In this document: positions 50,340-61,501 of the stretch, one piece after another
Numbering within the stretch: position 1 is the first letter of the stretch
Layout: every line of letters begins with the position of its first letter
NCBI RefSeq assembly: GCF_031323975.1
Contig: NZ_JAVIWS010000001.1
Coordinates: 3,658,001-3,722,000, forward strand
Reading direction: 5' to 3'
Length of the DNA: 64,000 bases
DNA from: Escherichia ruysiae
Lineage (GTDB): Bacteria > Pseudomonadota > Gammaproteobacteria > Enterobacterales > Enterobacteriaceae
Position numbers and translations under genes: made by a program
Notes under the pieces: model-generated
The model's input: the letters and a program-made list of their open reading frames with translations, nothing else
What the model was told of the DNA's origin: nothing
The model's database searches: none

Positions 50340-52973
50340 TTAAAAGAGATATTTTATGCCCAGCATTCCCTGGGTATCGCTGTAACCGTTGTCACCTAAC
50401 TGCTGGGCGACGTTGCCCCACAGTTGCAGACGTGGATTAAGCTGACCTTCCACCCCGACTTTTAACTCGCCTGTGTTACGCGCGCCGATGATCTCATCGC
50501 TGATGCCATCCATCTTCACGCTGTAATTGCGGGAGTTATAAATCCAGTTGGCTTCCACGAAAGGCTGGAAGGAACGCGCTTTATGATCATCAATAGCATT
50601 ATGACCCTGCAGGTACGCTTTCACCCCCAGACGCGTTTGCAGGTTGCCTTCGGTGCTGTCCTCAACCAGAGTGCCATTGTCTTCAGTATGATTATCTGCC
50701 TTCACATCCATCCACGTCAGTTGCATTTTAGGCTGCAACCAGTAGCTGGTGCGGGCATTTGCGCTTTCACCAAGACGGAAGGTATAACCCGCTTCAATGG
50801 CGGCGGTGATACCGTCAGAGTGATATTTTTCACTGGGCAGATACTCGCCGGAGACGGTGTTATCAAACCAGTTATAGAGCAACCAGCTATCAACATAAGT
50901 CCCTGTTTTATCTGCTTCGTTAGCGTACCAGGTGCCATACACGCCCACACTGTAGCCGTCGATTTGCCCGCGTGAGTTGTAGCCGGTCAGGCTGGAATGT
51001 GTGTGGCTCTTGCTGTTGGCATAGCCAGCCATCAGGCCGAGATGCCAGCGATCGAGTGCGTTACTGCTCCATTGCGCAAGATCGCCGCCAAGTTGCAGAA
51101 CATAACGGTTGCTCTGAGTGCTCAGTTCATCCGAGCGATCTTTAAAACGATTGTGTCCACCAATGTTACGCATCCACAAGCTGGTCGCTTTCTGCTCACC
51201 GGTCAGCAGGTCGGTATATTGTGTTTCCCCCAGACGGTCATGCAGTCGGGTATTAAACAGCGTATTTGCCGCCTGAATATTGGCAAGATAGCTACCAATT
51301 TCCGGGCGATACAGATGTTTTCGTTCTGGTTGTGGGACAGATGGCGTAACAGGCGGCTCCGGTGTCACAGGGGGTTCTGGTGTTACAGGAGGCTCAGGAT
51401 CTGGTTACGGGATGACGGGCAGTTCCGGTGGAGTATACGGTCCTGCGGGAATTTCACTGGTTAAAAACCAGTTCTGGTTGTCGCTTTTTACCACGTTGTA
51501 GTCATAGGGACCGGCAACAATACGACCTTCTTTACTGAAAACGCCCTCTGACAGGCCGTCAACCTCTACAATTTTTATCCCTTCCAGAGTATTCGCGCCC
51601 AGACCGCCCGCATTGTTGACCATGACGCGGGTACTACCGGAAGTATCACCTTTTACGATGAGTTTATCCGTTACGGAATTATCATCGCCTAATACAGTAT
51701 GCATGACTAACAGGCCATCATTGGCGGTGTAGTTGCCGTTAATGGTCAGTGTGGTCGGCGTGAACTCGTGACCCTGTTCATACGAAGACAACGTTGTTGT
51801 TCCAGCCAGCGTCAGCGTTTTTAACGCCTGCGAATAACTGTTTAAATCGAGATGCCCATCGTTGTCGACAATATAATCGGAGTTGGGGCTGAAGGTATTT
51901 TCTTTACCTGCGCGTAGGCTGCCTTTGGTTATATAGGTATTACCGGCATAGTTATTCGAGCCGGATAATGTGGTTGTCCCGGAGCCGACCTGGTTAACCT
52001 GGCCGTTCCCCTGGATAGGTGAGGCCAGAACAAAATCGGCACTGGAGTGATTAAAGTTTACTACCGACGAGGAGGAAGCATCTGCGGCTCCCAAATGAAT
52101 AAATGGCGTATTAATCGAACCTGCAGGCTGTTCAGCCTCACCTTGCGCACCACCAATATTTAAAATGCCTGTGGCGCCAGGGGCGAGAGTAACCCAGATA
52201 AACGAATTGGCATTGATTGTTGCACCGTTATTAACGGTAAGGATACCGGTAGTCGTAACCGGAACATCAGGGCTGAATCCACCAAGATAAACATATTCAG
52301 CATTCAATGTTGAATTTTTACCGTCAACCAGAACCTCGCCATAACTATTACGATTTTTTGATATATCATTGGCTGGATAAGCATATCCAATAGCTACCTG
52401 AGCTGAGGTAGTGAGTGTGCCGCCATTAGTTATACGTAAATTGCCGGTTCCCTGATCGCCAACAAGAGTAATGTTAGAGGAAACAGATGAGTTTTCCCCA
52501 TCAATAACCATCAACCCCTTGGCATCACCATAATATTCACCAACCCTTAGTTCCTGCAGGCCACTTATCTTACTGCCTTCTAACACATATACGGTGCCGG
52601 AACCTTCATTTGTACCCAAAAACAATTTGGATGTAGGGGTATCAAACTGCCAGTTGGTATGGTTGGATAAAGTGAGGGAACCTTCAGCATTATTACCTAC
52701 GGTAGCATTAGCAGTAATAAGTGAAATATTATCAATGAGTAGTGAGCCATTAGAGTTTTGGCCTACATTCAAAGAAGTAAAATGATTCCATCCAGGATCG
52801 TAACCTTCGGAGGCAATAACTTTTGCCTCTTCGCCATTATTAATGATAACAACGCTATTTGCATCTGTGGGTGGGGTTACGGCCAGGGATACGGGTGTAA
52901 ATAATACTGTTGAAATTGCTATCGCCCGTGTCGATAAGCTTTTTTTTGCTGATTTCATATCACTCACTTTCAT
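50340..52973 (-). pseudogene. Autotransporter gene copy 1, broken by one nonsense codon
   Basis: One continuous frame of 878 codons interrupted only by TAA at 51405-51407. The intact second copy has GAA there, so a single G-to-T change made Glu into a stop. Upstream of the stop lie the signal peptide (LSTRAIAISTVLFTPVSLAV) and the complete beta-helix passenger; downstream lie the PVTPEPP linker and the intact beta-barrel ending in LF. The product would be a ~520-residue exported passenger without barrel, so it could not be anchored. The start is uncertain: ATG at 52973 and ATG at 52958 share AAGG upstream. It is a tandem paralogue of the gene at 53782-56424. Confidence 0.9.
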
Positions 52974-53447
52974 CCTTAAATTTAAATGGCGAGATGTTTT
53001 TTATTGCACTGTTTTCTTCCTGAAGCCTTGTAAGGCGCATACATGCAAGTTACTAAATAAGAATATATGTAATATTAGATGTAATAAATTTATTAAAGTG
53101 TTAGTTGTTCATTACATTGATTGGTTTTAGTGGTTTGTAAGTGGAGTTAATGCAGTTTTTTTATGTCGTTTAGAAAAAATACATCTAATAATCCTAAAGT
53201 TTATGTAAGTGAAATAACGAAAGGGTATGGAAATCACATTAATAGATGAGTGGTGGTTTTTTGTCCAGAAAAGTAATATAGCTTATGTGAATTTTATATT
53301 GGATTTTAGCGGAGGCAGGAATTTGAGATTTTTATGAAAATTAATTTAAGGAACACCAGCGATAATTGTCGTGAGCATTATTCAACAACAGGAGAAATGT
53401 GGCTGTTTTTTGAGAAAAATAGAAATATATCCTCTTTTTTTGTAGAT
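52974..53447. promoter_or_regulatory. Upstream region of autotransporter copy 1
   Basis: AT-rich region that repeats, with scattered changes, the region upstream of copy 2 (56425-56906). Shared stretches include GCGAGATGT, TTTATTGCACTG and TAATATTAGAT. It holds no gene and presumably carries the promoter. Confidence 0.55.
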
Positions 53448-53663
53448 TTTTCCTAACCGCTGAACTAATTATTAATCAACCCTGATGATGATTGATAGCT
53501 TTAGTGCATTGGCCTAATCACACATCATGGCCGGGTACGACGGTACCGTAAGAGAGGTCGGATATACGAATGAAACTAACTTCCGTTACACAGATGAAAA
53601 ATAACTTGCACAACGGGAGGGGTTATATACGGCGTGCAAGGGAGCCATAGTCATTTCACCCAT
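53448..53663. repeat. Junction of the tandem duplication: yahO 5' flank fused to yahN 5' end remnant
   Basis: 53448-53535 closely repeats the bases before yahO (56907-56985; both contain TTTTTCCTAACCGCTGAACT). On the minus strand 53663-53625 then encodes a decayed start of YahN (MGEMTMAPLHAVY). This is what a head-to-tail duplication of the yahN-autotransporter-yahO interval would leave. Offset between copies is 3443 bases at the yahN start. Confidence 0.85.
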
Positions 53664-53749
53664 GAATAAGCTGAATTAACTTCATCATATTTATAGTAAA
53701 AATGACTGAATGCGAGCGCGATCACAAAGAACGTTGATCTAAAAAGAGT

Positions 53750-53772
53750 GCCACCCGCACGTGACGGGCGGC
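53750..53772 (-). terminator. Terminator of autotransporter copy 2
   Basis: Counterpart of the hairpin at 50307-50330: GCCACCCG (53750-53757) against CGGGCGGC (53765-53772). The single change gives a G-U pair in the minus-strand RNA; the T-run is kept. Confidence 0.7.
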
Positions 53773-53781
53773 AAAGTGGCA

Positions 53782-56424
53782 TTAAAAGAGATATTTCATG
53801 CCCAGCATTCCCTGGGTATCGCTGTAACCGTTGTCACCCAACTGCTGGGCGACGTTTCCCCACAGTTGCAGACGCGGATTAAGCTGACCTTCCACCCCAA
53901 CTTTTAACTCGCCGATGTTACGCGTGCCGATGATTTCATCGCTGATGCCATCCATCTTCACGCTGTAATTGCGGGAGTTATAAATCCAGTTGGCTTCCAC
54001 GAAAGGCTGGAAGGAACGCGCTTTATGATCATCAATAGCATTATGACCCTGCAGGTACGCTTTCACCCCCAGACGCGTTTGCAGGTTGCCTTCGGTGCTG
54101 TCCTCAACCAGAGTGCCATTGTCTTCAGTATGATTATCTGCCTTCACATCCATCCACGTCAGTTGCATTTTAGGCTGCAACCAGTAGCTGGTGCGGGCAT
54201 CTGCGCTTTCGCCAAGACGGAAGGTATAACCCGCCTCAATGGCGGCAGTGATACCGTCAGAGTGATATTTTTCACTGGGCAGATACTCGCCGGAGACGGT
54301 GTTATCAAACCAGTTATAGAGCAACCAGCTATCAACATAAGTCCCTGTTTTATCTGCTTCGTTAGCGTACCAGGTGCCATACACCCCCACACTGTAGCCG
54401 TCGATTTGCCCACGAGAGCTGTACCCGGTCAGGCTGGAATGCGTGTGACTCTTGCTGTTGGCATAGCCAGCCATCAGGCCGAGATGCCAGCGATCGAGTG
54501 CGTTACTGCTCCATTGCGCAAGATCGCCGCCAAGTTGCAGAACATAACGGTTGCTCTGAGTGTTCAGTTCATCTGAGCGATCTTTAAAACGATTATGTCC
54601 ACCAATGTTACGCATCCACAAGCTGGTCACTTTCTGCTCGCCGGTCAGCAGGTCGGTATATTGTGTTTCCCCCAGCCGGTCATGCAGTCGGGTATTAAAC
54701 AGCGTATTTGCCGCCTGAATATTGGCAAGATAGCTACCAATTTCCGGGCGATACAGATGTTTTCGTTCTGGTTGTGGGACAGATGGCGTAACAGGCGGCT
54801 CCGGTGTCACAGGCGGTTCTGGTGTTACAGGAGGCTCAGGATCTGGTTCCGGGATGACGGGCAGTTCCGGTGGAGTATACGGTCCTGCGGGAATTTCACT
54901 GGTTAAAAACCAGTTCTGATTGTCGCTTTTTACCACGTTGTAGTCATAGGGACCGGCAACAATGCGACCTTCTTTACTGAAAACGCCCTCTGACAGGCCA
55001 TCAACCTCTACAATTTTTATCCCTTCCAGAGTATTCGCGCCCAGACCGCCCGCATTGTTGACCATAATGCGGGTACTACCGGAAGTATCACCTTTTACGA
55101 TGAGTTTATCCGTTACGGAATTATCATCGCCTAATACAGTATGCATGACTAACAGGCCATCATTGGCGGTGTAGTTGCCGTTAATGGTCAGTGTGGTCGG
55201 CGTGAACTCGTGACCCTGTTCATACGAAGACAACGTTGTTGTTCCAGCCAGCGTCAGCGTTTTTAACGCCTGCGAATAACTGTTTAAATCGAGATGCCCA
55301 TCGTTGTCGACAATATAATCGGAGTTGGGGCTGAAGGTATTTTCTTTACCTGCGCGTAGGCTGCCTTTGGTTATATAGGTATTACCGGCATAGTTATTCG
55401 AGCCGGATAATGTGGTTGTCCCGGAGCCGACCTGGTTAACCTGGCCGTTCCCCTCAATAGCGGAGGCCAGGACAAAATCAGCGTTGGTGTGATTAAAGTT
55501 TACTACCGAAGAGGAAGAGGCATCCGCTGCGCCTAAATGAATAAATGGCGTATTAATCGAACCTGCAGGCTGTTCAGCCTCACCTTGCGCACCACCAATA
55601 TTTAAAATGCCTGTGGCGCCAGGGGCGAGAGTAACCCAGATAAACGAATTGGCATTGATTGTTGCACCGTTATTAACGGTAAGGATACCGGTAGTCGTAA
55701 CCGGAACATCAGGGCTAAATCCGCCAAGATAAATATATTCAGCATTCAATGTTGAATTTTTACCGTCAACCAGGATATTTCCATAACTATTAAGATTTTC
55801 TGATATACCATTGACTGGAGAAGCATAGCCTATATTTAGTTGAGCTAAGGAAGTGAATGTACCGCCATTAGTAATACGTAAATTGCCGGTTCCCTGATTG
55901 CCAACAGTAGTAATGTTAGAGGTAACTGACGAGTTTTCCCCATCAATAAACATCAATCCTTTGGCATCACCATAATAATCACCAATTTTTAGGTCTTGCA
56001 GGCCACTTATCTTACTGCCTTCTAACACATATACGGTGCCGGAACCATCATATGTCCCCAGCTCCATCCTGGGTGCAGTGAGATTAAACTGCCAGTCGGT
56101 ATGGTTTAATAAAGTGATGGAACCTTCAGAATTTCTACCTATGGTAGAGTATCTGGTAATAATTAACATATTATCAAGGATAACGGAGCCATTAGAGTTT
56201 TCGCCCACCATCAAAAAACCAAATTGCTTCCATTTGGGATTGTAACCCTCTGAAGCAATGAGTTTCAATTCTTCATTATTATTGACGACAACTCTACTAT
56301 TTAGATTTGAGGGAGGGTCAACGGCCAGAGATACTGGTGTGTATAGTATTGTTGAAATGGCTATAGCCAGGGTTGATAAAGCATGTTTTGTTAACTTCAT
56401 ATCACTCATATCACTCACTTTCAT
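53782..56424 (-). CDS. Autotransporter gene copy 2, intact (AIDA/pertactin-like type Va)
   Basis: 880 residues in the longest form; starts at ATG 56424, 56409 or 56400 are possible, the last giving MKLTKHALSTLAIAIST directly as a signal peptide with cleavage near SLAV. Passenger ~35-520 of beta-helix rungs rich in Gly, Asn and Thr (GTGNLRITNGG, TTTLSGSNNYAGNTYI), then a PVTPEPP linker (~525-550) and a 12-strand barrel (~600-880) ending KYLF. Near the start a 9-bp duplication encodes a repeated SDM compared with copy 1. The last two thirds are almost identical to copy 1, while the first ~200 residues differ more. Not present between yahN and yahO in K-12. Likely surface adhesin or biofilm factor. 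Confidence 0.92.
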   Translation of the reverse strand: MKVSDMSDMKLTKHALSTLAIAISTILYTPVSLAVDPPSNLNSRVVVNNNEELKLIASEGYNPKWKQFGFLMVGENSNGSVILDNMLIITRYSTIGRNSEGSITLLNHTDWQFNLTAPRMELGTYDGSGTVYVLEGSKISGLQDLKIGDYYGDAKGLMFIDGENSSVTSNITTVGNQGTGNLRITNGGTFTSLAQLNIGYASPVNGISENLNSYGNILVDGKNSTLNAEYIYLGGFSPDVPVTTTGILTVNNGATINANSFIWVTLAPGATGILNIGGAQGEAEQPAGSINTPFIHLGAADASSSSVVNFNHTNADFVLASAIEGNGQVNQVGSGTTTLSGSNNYAGNTYITKGSLRAGKENTFSPNSDYIVDNDGHLDLNSYSQALKTLTLAGTTTLSSYEQGHEFTPTTLTINGNYTANDGLLVMHTVLGDDNSVTDKLIVKGDTSGSTRIMVNNAGGLGANTLEGIKIVEVDGLSEGVFSKEGRIVAGPYDYNVVKSDNQNWFLTSEIPAGPYTPPELPVIPEPDPEPPVTPEPPVTPEPPVTPSVPQPERKHLYRPEIGSYLANIQAANTLFNTRLHDRLGETQYTDLLTGEQKVTSLWMRNIGGHNRFKDRSDELNTQSNRYVLQLGGDLAQWSSNALDRWHLGLMAGYANSKSHTHSSLTGYSSRGQIDGYSVGVYGTWYANEADKTGTYVDSWLLYNWFDNTVSGEYLPSEKYHSDGITAAIEAGYTFRLGESADARTSYWLQPKMQLTWMDVKADNHTEDNGTLVEDSTEGNLQTRLGVKAYLQGHNAIDDHKARSFQPFVEANWIYNSRNYSVKMDGISDEIIGTRNIGELKVGVEGQLNPRLQLWGNVAQQLGDNGYSDTQGMLGMKYLF

Positions 56425-56906
56425 CCTTAAAATATAAATAGCGAGATGTGTTTTATTGCACTGATTTTCTTCCTGAAGACTTGTTGGGTGTAAGCATGCA
56501 AGTTGCCAAATAAGAATATCTGTAATATTAGATACAATAAATTTATTAAATTGTTAGTTGTTCATTGTATTGATAGGTTTTAGTGGTTTGTAAATGGTGT
56601 GAGTGAAGTTTTTTACTATTATCATTAAAAATAATAGTAAATCGTCTTAAGGTTAATAAGGAATAAAATAAATAATGCTTATAAAAATCAATCCAATAGA
56701 TGGTTGGTTTTTTCTTGTTCAGAAAAATAATGTGGATAATGTAAGTTTTATATTGAATCTCTGGCAGGGTGAAAATATGAGATTTTCATGAAAAATAATT
56801 CAAATAACACCAGCGATACTTGCAGTGAAAGTTATTAACCAGTTGGACAAGAGTGGTTCGCATTAAGAACAATACAAATATATTCTCTTTTCCTATAGAT
56901 TTTTCC
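56425..56906. promoter_or_regulatory. Divergent region between autotransporter copy 2 and yahO
   Basis: AT-rich, no gene. It is the parental version of the duplicated region at 52974-53447 and must hold the autotransporter promoter and part of the yahO control region. Confidence 0.5.
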
Positions 56907-56991
56907 TAACCGCTGAACTACTTATTAATCAACCCTGATGATGACTGTTAGCTTCAGGGCATTAGCCAATCACACATTATGGAGTTCACTT

Positions 56992-57267
56992 ATGAAAACT
57001 GGAACTAAGCTCTTAGTTGGTGCGTTAGCTTTTGTTGTTACAAACGTCTATGCTGCTGAATTGATGACCAAAGCGGAATTTGAAAAGGTTGAATCGCAAT
57101 ATGAAAAAATAGGTGATATTTCAACAAGTAATGAAATGTCGACTGCAGATGCAAAAGAAGATTTGATCAAAAAAGCGGATGAAAAAGGTGCTGATGTGTT
57201 GGTACTGACCTCCGGTCAGACTGACAATAAGATCCACGGTACGGCAAATATCTATAAGAAGAAGTAA
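56992..57267 (+). CDS. yahO: YahO periplasmic DUF1471 protein
   Basis: 91 residues from ATG 56992 with GGAG seven bases upstream, the K-12 length; 18 upstream codons are open but are duplicated flank. Signal peptide ([15 protein letters not shown], cleavage before AEL). The mature DUF1471 domain ends in [11 protein letters not shown]. The signal peptide differs from K-12 at several positions while the mature part looks the same. Confidence 0.94.
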   Translation: MKTGTKLLVGALAFVVTNVYAAELMTKAEFEKVESQYEKIGDISTSNEMSTADAKEDLIKKADEKGADVLVLTSGQTDNKIHGTANIYKKK

Positions 57268-57340
57268 TTCTGAAGCCCCTGTAAATATGCCCGATGCGCA
57301 CGTCTATCGGTGAGCGTAATATATTGAAATTCATGGTTTT

Positions 57341-57374
57341 GTAGGCCGGATAAGGCGTTCACGCCGCATCCGGC
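57341..57374. repeat. REP element between yahO and prpR
   Basis: A REP palindrome beginning GTAGGCCGGATAAGGCGT and ending GCATCCGGC, just past the prpR stop, between convergent yahO and prpR. It may act as a shared transcript end. Confidence 0.88.
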
Positions 57375-57377
57375 AAT

Positions 57378-58964
57378 TTAATTTTTCAGCCGCCGCCAGA
57401 ACGTCGTCCGGCTGACGCCTAAATAATTCGCCGCTGCTGTTTTATTACCATTAAATTTATCCAGTGCCTGTTGGGGTGTCAGCAAAGGGGAGGCGGTAAT
57501 TTTCGCCGACTCGTGGACTAATTCCGGCAGTAGCTGTTGCAAAAACTGCGGTGTTAAATCCGGCGTCGGTTCCACACTTAAAAATAGCGCCAGTCGCTCC
57601 ATCATATTGCGTAGTTCACGAATATTTCCCGGCCACTCATAGTGCAATAAAACCACCTGGCAGGTATTTAACCCCTCGCGTAATGCAGCAGAAAACGGGG
57701 CGGAGAGCGCCGCCAGAGACGCTTTCAAAAAGCTTTCCGCCAGCGACAGAATATCCGCATCTCGCTCGCGCAATGGTGGCAATTGCAGACGCAGAATACT
57801 CAGTCGATAAAACAGATCACGGCGAAAATGTCCTTGCTGCATATCCTCTTCCAGATTGCAGTGGGTGGCGCTGATGACCCGCACATCCACCGGAATCGGT
57901 TGATGTCCGCCGACGCGAGTGACCTCTTTTTCTTCCAGAACCCGCAGCAGGCGAGTCTGCAAAGGAAGCGGCATTTCGCCAATCTCATCAAGAAACAGCG
58001 TGCCGCCGTGGGCGATTTCAAACAGCCCGGCGCGGCCTCCGCGTCGTGAGCCGGTAAACGCCCCTTCTTCATAGCCAAACAGCTCCGCTTCCAGCAATGA
58101 TTCAGCAATCGCTCCGCAGTTCACGGCAACAAACGGATGCGACTTTTTGCCCTGTCGCGCATCGTAGCGGGTAAAGTATTCCCGATGAATCGCCTGAGCC
58201 GCCAGCTCTTTACCGGTTCCCGTTTCCCCCTCAATCAACACCGCCGCACTGGAGCGGGCATAGAGCAAAATGGTTTGCCGCACTTGTTCCATCTGTGGTG
58301 ATTGACCAAGCATATCGCTCAGAACGTAACGAGTACGCAGGGCGTTGCGGGTAGTATCCTGGGCGTTATGCCGGAGAGACATGCGCGTCATATCCAGCGC
58401 ATCGCTGAACGCCTGGCGCACGGTGGCAGCGGAATAGATAAAAATTCCGGTCATTCCGGCTTCTTCTGCCAGATCGGTAATCAGCCCGGCACCGACCACG
58501 GCTTCGGTGCCGTTAGCTTTTAGCTCGTTAATCTGCCCGCGTGCGTCTTCTTCGGTGATGTAGCTACGTTGATCAAGGCGCAAATTAAAGGTTTTTTGAA
58601 ACGCGACCAGCGCCGGAATGGTTTCCTGATAGGTGACAACGCCGATAGAAGAGGTGAGTTTTCCGGCTTTTGCCAGTGCCTGTAACACATCGAATCCGCT
58701 GGGTTTGATCAGAATCACCGGCACCGACAGGCGGCTCTTCAGATACGCGCCGTTAGAGCCAGCGGCGATGATAGCGTCGCAGCGTTCGCTGGCCAGTTTC
58801 TTGCGGATGTAGGTCACCGCTTTTTCAAAGCCAAGCTGGATAGGCGTAATGTTCGCCAGGTGATCAAACTCAAGGCTGATATCGCGAAACAGTTCGAACA
58901 AGCGCGTCACTGATACCGTCCAAAAAACGGGTTTGTCGTCGTTCAGCCGTGGTGGATGTGCCAT
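57378..58964 (-). CDS. prpR: PrpR sigma-54-dependent activator of the propionate operon
   Basis: 528 residues. N-terminal PrpR_N sensor domain (~1-190) thought to bind 2-methylcitrate; AAA+ domain with Walker A GETGTGKE near residue 246, the sigma-54 contact loop [10 protein letters not shown] near 300 and [10 protein letters not shown]-terminal Fis-type helix-turn-helix ([20 protein letters not shown]). It is divergent from prpB and activates the sigma-54 promoter at 59141. Confidence 0.96.
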   Translation of the reverse strand: MAHPPRLNDDKPVFWTVSVTRLFELFRDISLEFDHLANITPIQLGFEKAVTYIRKKLASERCDAIIAAGSNGAYLKSRLSVPVILIKPSGFDVLQALAKAGKLTSSIGVVTYQETIPALVAFQKTFNLRLDQRSYITEEDARGQINELKANGTEAVVGAGLITDLAEEAGMTGIFIYSAATVRQAFSDALDMTRMSLRHNAQDTTRNALRTRYVLSDMLGQSPQMEQVRQTILLYARSSAAVLIEGETGTGKELAAQAIHREYFTRYDARQGKKSHPFVAVNCGAIAESLLEAELFGYEEGAFTGSRRGGRAGLFEIAHGGTLFLDEIGEMPLPLQTRLLRVLEEKEVTRVGGHQPIPVDVRVISATHCNLEEDMQQGHFRRDLFYRLSILRLQLPPLRERDADILSLAESFLKASLAALSAPFSAALREGLNTCQVVLLHYEWPGNIRELRNMMERLALFLSVEPTPDLTPQFLQQLLPELVHESAKITASPLLTPQQALDKFNGNKTAAANYLGVSRTTFWRRLKN

Positions 58965-59007
58965 AGCACCCTAAAGAATTAAGAAACCGAATATTGGGTT
59001 TAGTCTT

Positions 59008-59067
59008 GTTTCATAATTGTTGCAATGAAACGCAGTGAAACATTGCCTGAAACGTTAACTGAAACGC
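59008..59067. promoter_or_regulatory. Probable PrpR upstream activating sites
   Basis: Inverted GTTTCAT (59008-59014) and ATGAAAC (59025-59031), and GCAATG (59022-59027) against CATTGC (59041-59046), plus two more TGAAAC words up to 59065. This dense symmetric cluster lies 75-130 bases before the sigma-54 promoter, as expected for enhancer sites. Confidence 0.65.
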
Positions 59068-59140
59068 ATATTTGCGGATTAAATTAAGGATTTTAAATTA
59101 ACTTATTGAAAATAAAAATTTAATTACATTCATGCAATTG

Positions 59141-59156
59141 TGGCACATCCCTTGCT
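59141..59156 (+). promoter_or_regulatory. Sigma-54 promoter of prpBCDE
   Basis: TGGCACATCCCTTGCT agrees with the consensus TGGCAC-N5-TTGCW: GG at 59142-59143, GC at 59154-59155. It is 47 bases before the prpB ATG and needs PrpR for activity. Confidence 0.92.
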
Positions 59157-59202
59157 TTGTGTTTATTAACGCAAATAACAAGTTGATAACAAAGGATGTG
59201 CT

Positions 59203-60093
59203 ATGTCTCTACACTCTCCAGGTAAAGCTTTTCGCGCTGCACTCACTAAAGAAAATCCATTGCAGATTGTCGGCACCATCAACGCTAACCATGCGCTGCT
59301 GGCACAGCGTGCCGGGTATCAGGCGATTTATCTCTCCGGGGGCGGTGTGGCGGCAGGCTCGCTGGGGTTGCCCGATCTCGGTATTTCTACCCTTGATGAT
59401 GTACTGACCGACATTCGCCGTATCACCGACGTTTGTTCGCTGCCGTTGCTGGTGGATGCTGATATTGGTTTTGGCTCTTCGGCCTTTAACGTCGCCCGCA
59501 CCGTGAAATCGATGATCAAAGCAGGGGCGGCAGGCTTACATATTGAAGATCAAGTCGGCGCGAAACGCTGCGGTCATCGTCCGAACAAAGCGATCGTCTC
59601 AAAAGAAGAGATGGTGGATCGGATCCGCGCGGCGGTGGATGCGAAAACCGATCCTGATTTTGTGATCATGGCACGCACCGATGCGCTGGCGGTAGAGGGG
59701 CTGGATGCCGCGATCGAGCGTGCGCAGGCCTACGTTGAAGCCGGTGCCGAGATGTTGTTCCCGGAGGCGATTACCGAACTCGCCATGTACCGCCAGTTTG
59801 CCGATGCGGTGCAGGTGCCGATCCTCGCCAACATCACCGAATTTGGCGCAACGCCCCTGTTCACTACCGATGAATTACGCAGTGCCCATGTTGCAATGGC
59901 GCTGTACCCGCTTTCAGCGTTTCGCGCCATGAACCGCGCCGCTGAACATGTCTACAACGTCCTGCGTCAGGAAGGCACGCAGAAAAGCGTGATCGACACC
60001 ATGCAGACCCGCAACGAGTTGTACGAAAGCATCAACTATTACCAGTACGAAGAGAAGCTCGACGACCTGTTTGCCCGTAACCAGGCGAAATAA
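59203..60093 (+). CDS. prpB: PrpB 2-methylisocitrate lyase
   Basis: 296 residues, isocitrate-lyase/PEP-mutase fold. [14 protein letters not shown] near residue 45, VDADIGFG near 85, [12 protein letters not shown] near 114 (catalytic Cys) and ARTDA near 158. It splits 2-methylisocitrate into succinate and pyruvate, the last step of the 2-methylcitrate cycle. AAAGGA precedes ATG. First gene of prpBCDE. Confidence 0.97.
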   Translation: MSLHSPGKAFRAALTKENPLQIVGTINANHALLAQRAGYQAIYLSGGGVAAGSLGLPDLGISTLDDVLTDIRRITDVCSLPLLVDADIGFGSSAFNVARTVKSMIKAGAAGLHIEDQVGAKRCGHRPNKAIVSKEEMVDRIRAAVDAKTDPDFVIMARTDALAVEGLDAAIERAQAYVEAGAEMLFPEAITELAMYRQFADAVQVPILANITEFGATPLFTTDELRSAHVAMALYPLSAFRAMNRAAEHVYNVLRQEGTQKSVIDTMQTRNELYESINYYQYEEKLDDLFARNQAK

Positions 60094-60123
60094 AAAACGC
60101 CCGTTGGTTGTATTCGACAACCG

Positions 60124-60211
60124 ATGCCTGATGCGCCGCTGACGCGACTTATCAGGCCTACGGGATGAACTGAACTGTAGGTCGGATAAGACGCATGGCG
60201 TCGCATCCGAC
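60124..60211. repeat. Two REP elements between prpB and prpC
   Basis: REP-type palindromes at 60124-60160 (GCCTGATGCGCC...TCAGGCC) and 60177-60211 (GTAGGTCGGATAAGACGC...GCATCCGAC). They probably protect the prpB mRNA 3' end and tune relative expression. Confidence 0.88.
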
Positions 60212-60253
60212 AATAATCCCGACCCTACAAATGATAACAATGACGAGGACAAC

Positions 60254-61423
60254 ATGAGCGACACAACGATCCTGCAAAACAATACCCATGTCATTAAACC
60301 GAAAAAATCTGTGGCACTTTCCGGCGTTCCGGCGGGCAATACGGCGCTCAGCACCGTGGGTAAAAGCGGCAATGACCTGCATTACCGTGGCTACGATATT
60401 CTCGATCTGGCGGAACATTGCGAATTTGAAGAAGTGGCGCACCTGCTGATCCACGGCAAACTGCCGACCCGTGACGAACTCGCCGCTTACAAAACGAAAC
60501 TAAAAGCCCTACGTGGCTTACCGGCTAACGTGCGTACTGTACTGGAGGCTTTACCTGCGGCGTCACATCCGATGGATGTCATGCGCACCGGCGTTTCCGC
60601 GCTCGGCTGCACGCTGCCGGAAAAAGAGGGGCACACCGTCTCTGGTGCGCGGGATATTGCCGACAAACTGTTGGCGTCACTTAGCTCGATTCTTCTCTAT
60701 TGGTATCACTATAGCCACAACGGCGAACGCATCCAGCCGGAAACTGATGACGATTCCATCGGCGGTCACTTCCTGCATCTGCTGCATGGCGAAAAGCCAT
60801 CGCAAAGCTGGGAAAAGGCGATGCATATTTCACTGGTGCTGTACGCCGAGCACGAGTTTAACGCCTCCACTTTTACCAGCCGGGTGATTGCGGGCACCGG
60901 CTCTGACATGTATTCAGCCATTATCGGCGCGATTGGCGCACTGCGCGGGCCGAAACACGGTGGGGCGAATGAAGTGTCGCTGGAGATCCAACAACGCTAC
61001 GAAACGCCGGACGAAGCCGAAGCAGATATCCGCAAACGCGTGGAAAACAAAGAAGTGGTCATTGGTTTTGGGCATCCGGTTTATACCATCGCTGACCCGC
61101 GTCATCAGGTGATCAAACGCGTGGCGAAGCAGCTCTCGCAGGAAGGCGGCTCGCTGAAGATGTACCACATTGCCGATCGCCTGGAAACAGTGATGTGGGA
61201 GAGCAAAAAGATGTTCCCCAATCTCGACTGGTTCTCAGCCGTTTCCTACAACATGATGGGCGTTCCCACCGAGATGTTTACGCCACTGTTTGTTATCGCC
61301 CGCGTTACTGGCTGGGCGGCGCACATTATCGAACAACGTCAGGACAACAAAATTATCCGTCCTTCCGCCAATTATGTTGGCCCGGAAGACCGCCCGTTTG
61401 TCGCGCTGGATAAGCGGCAGTAA
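60254..61423 (+). CDS. prpC: PrpC 2-methylcitrate synthase
   Basis: 389 residues, citrate-synthase family: catalytic region with [12 protein letters not shown] near residue 196, GPKHGGANE near 236 (His) and [13 protein letters not shown] near 273 (His and Asp further on). It condenses propionyl-CoA with oxaloacetate. Confidence 0.97.
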   Translation: MSDTTILQNNTHVIKPKKSVALSGVPAGNTALSTVGKSGNDLHYRGYDILDLAEHCEFEEVAHLLIHGKLPTRDELAAYKTKLKALRGLPANVRTVLEALPAASHPMDVMRTGVSALGCTLPEKEGHTVSGARDIADKLLASLSSILLYWYHYSHNGERIQPETDDDSIGGHFLHLLHGEKPSQSWEKAMHISLVLYAEHEFNASTFTSRVIAGTGSDMYSAIIGAIGALRGPKHGGANEVSLEIQQRYETPDEAEADIRKRVENKEVVIGFGHPVYTIADPRHQVIKRVAKQLSQEGGSLKMYHIADRLETVMWESKKMFPNLDWFSAVSYNMMGVPTEMFTPLFVIARVTGWAAHIIEQRQDNKIIRPSANYVGPEDRPFVALDKRQ

Positions 61424-61501
61424 GAAGAACGGAGCAGGAGGTAACCGCGTGCACAATTTGCCCGTTAGGGTGAGGGGGAAGGTCAGCTCAGGTGCGAGCA
61501 C

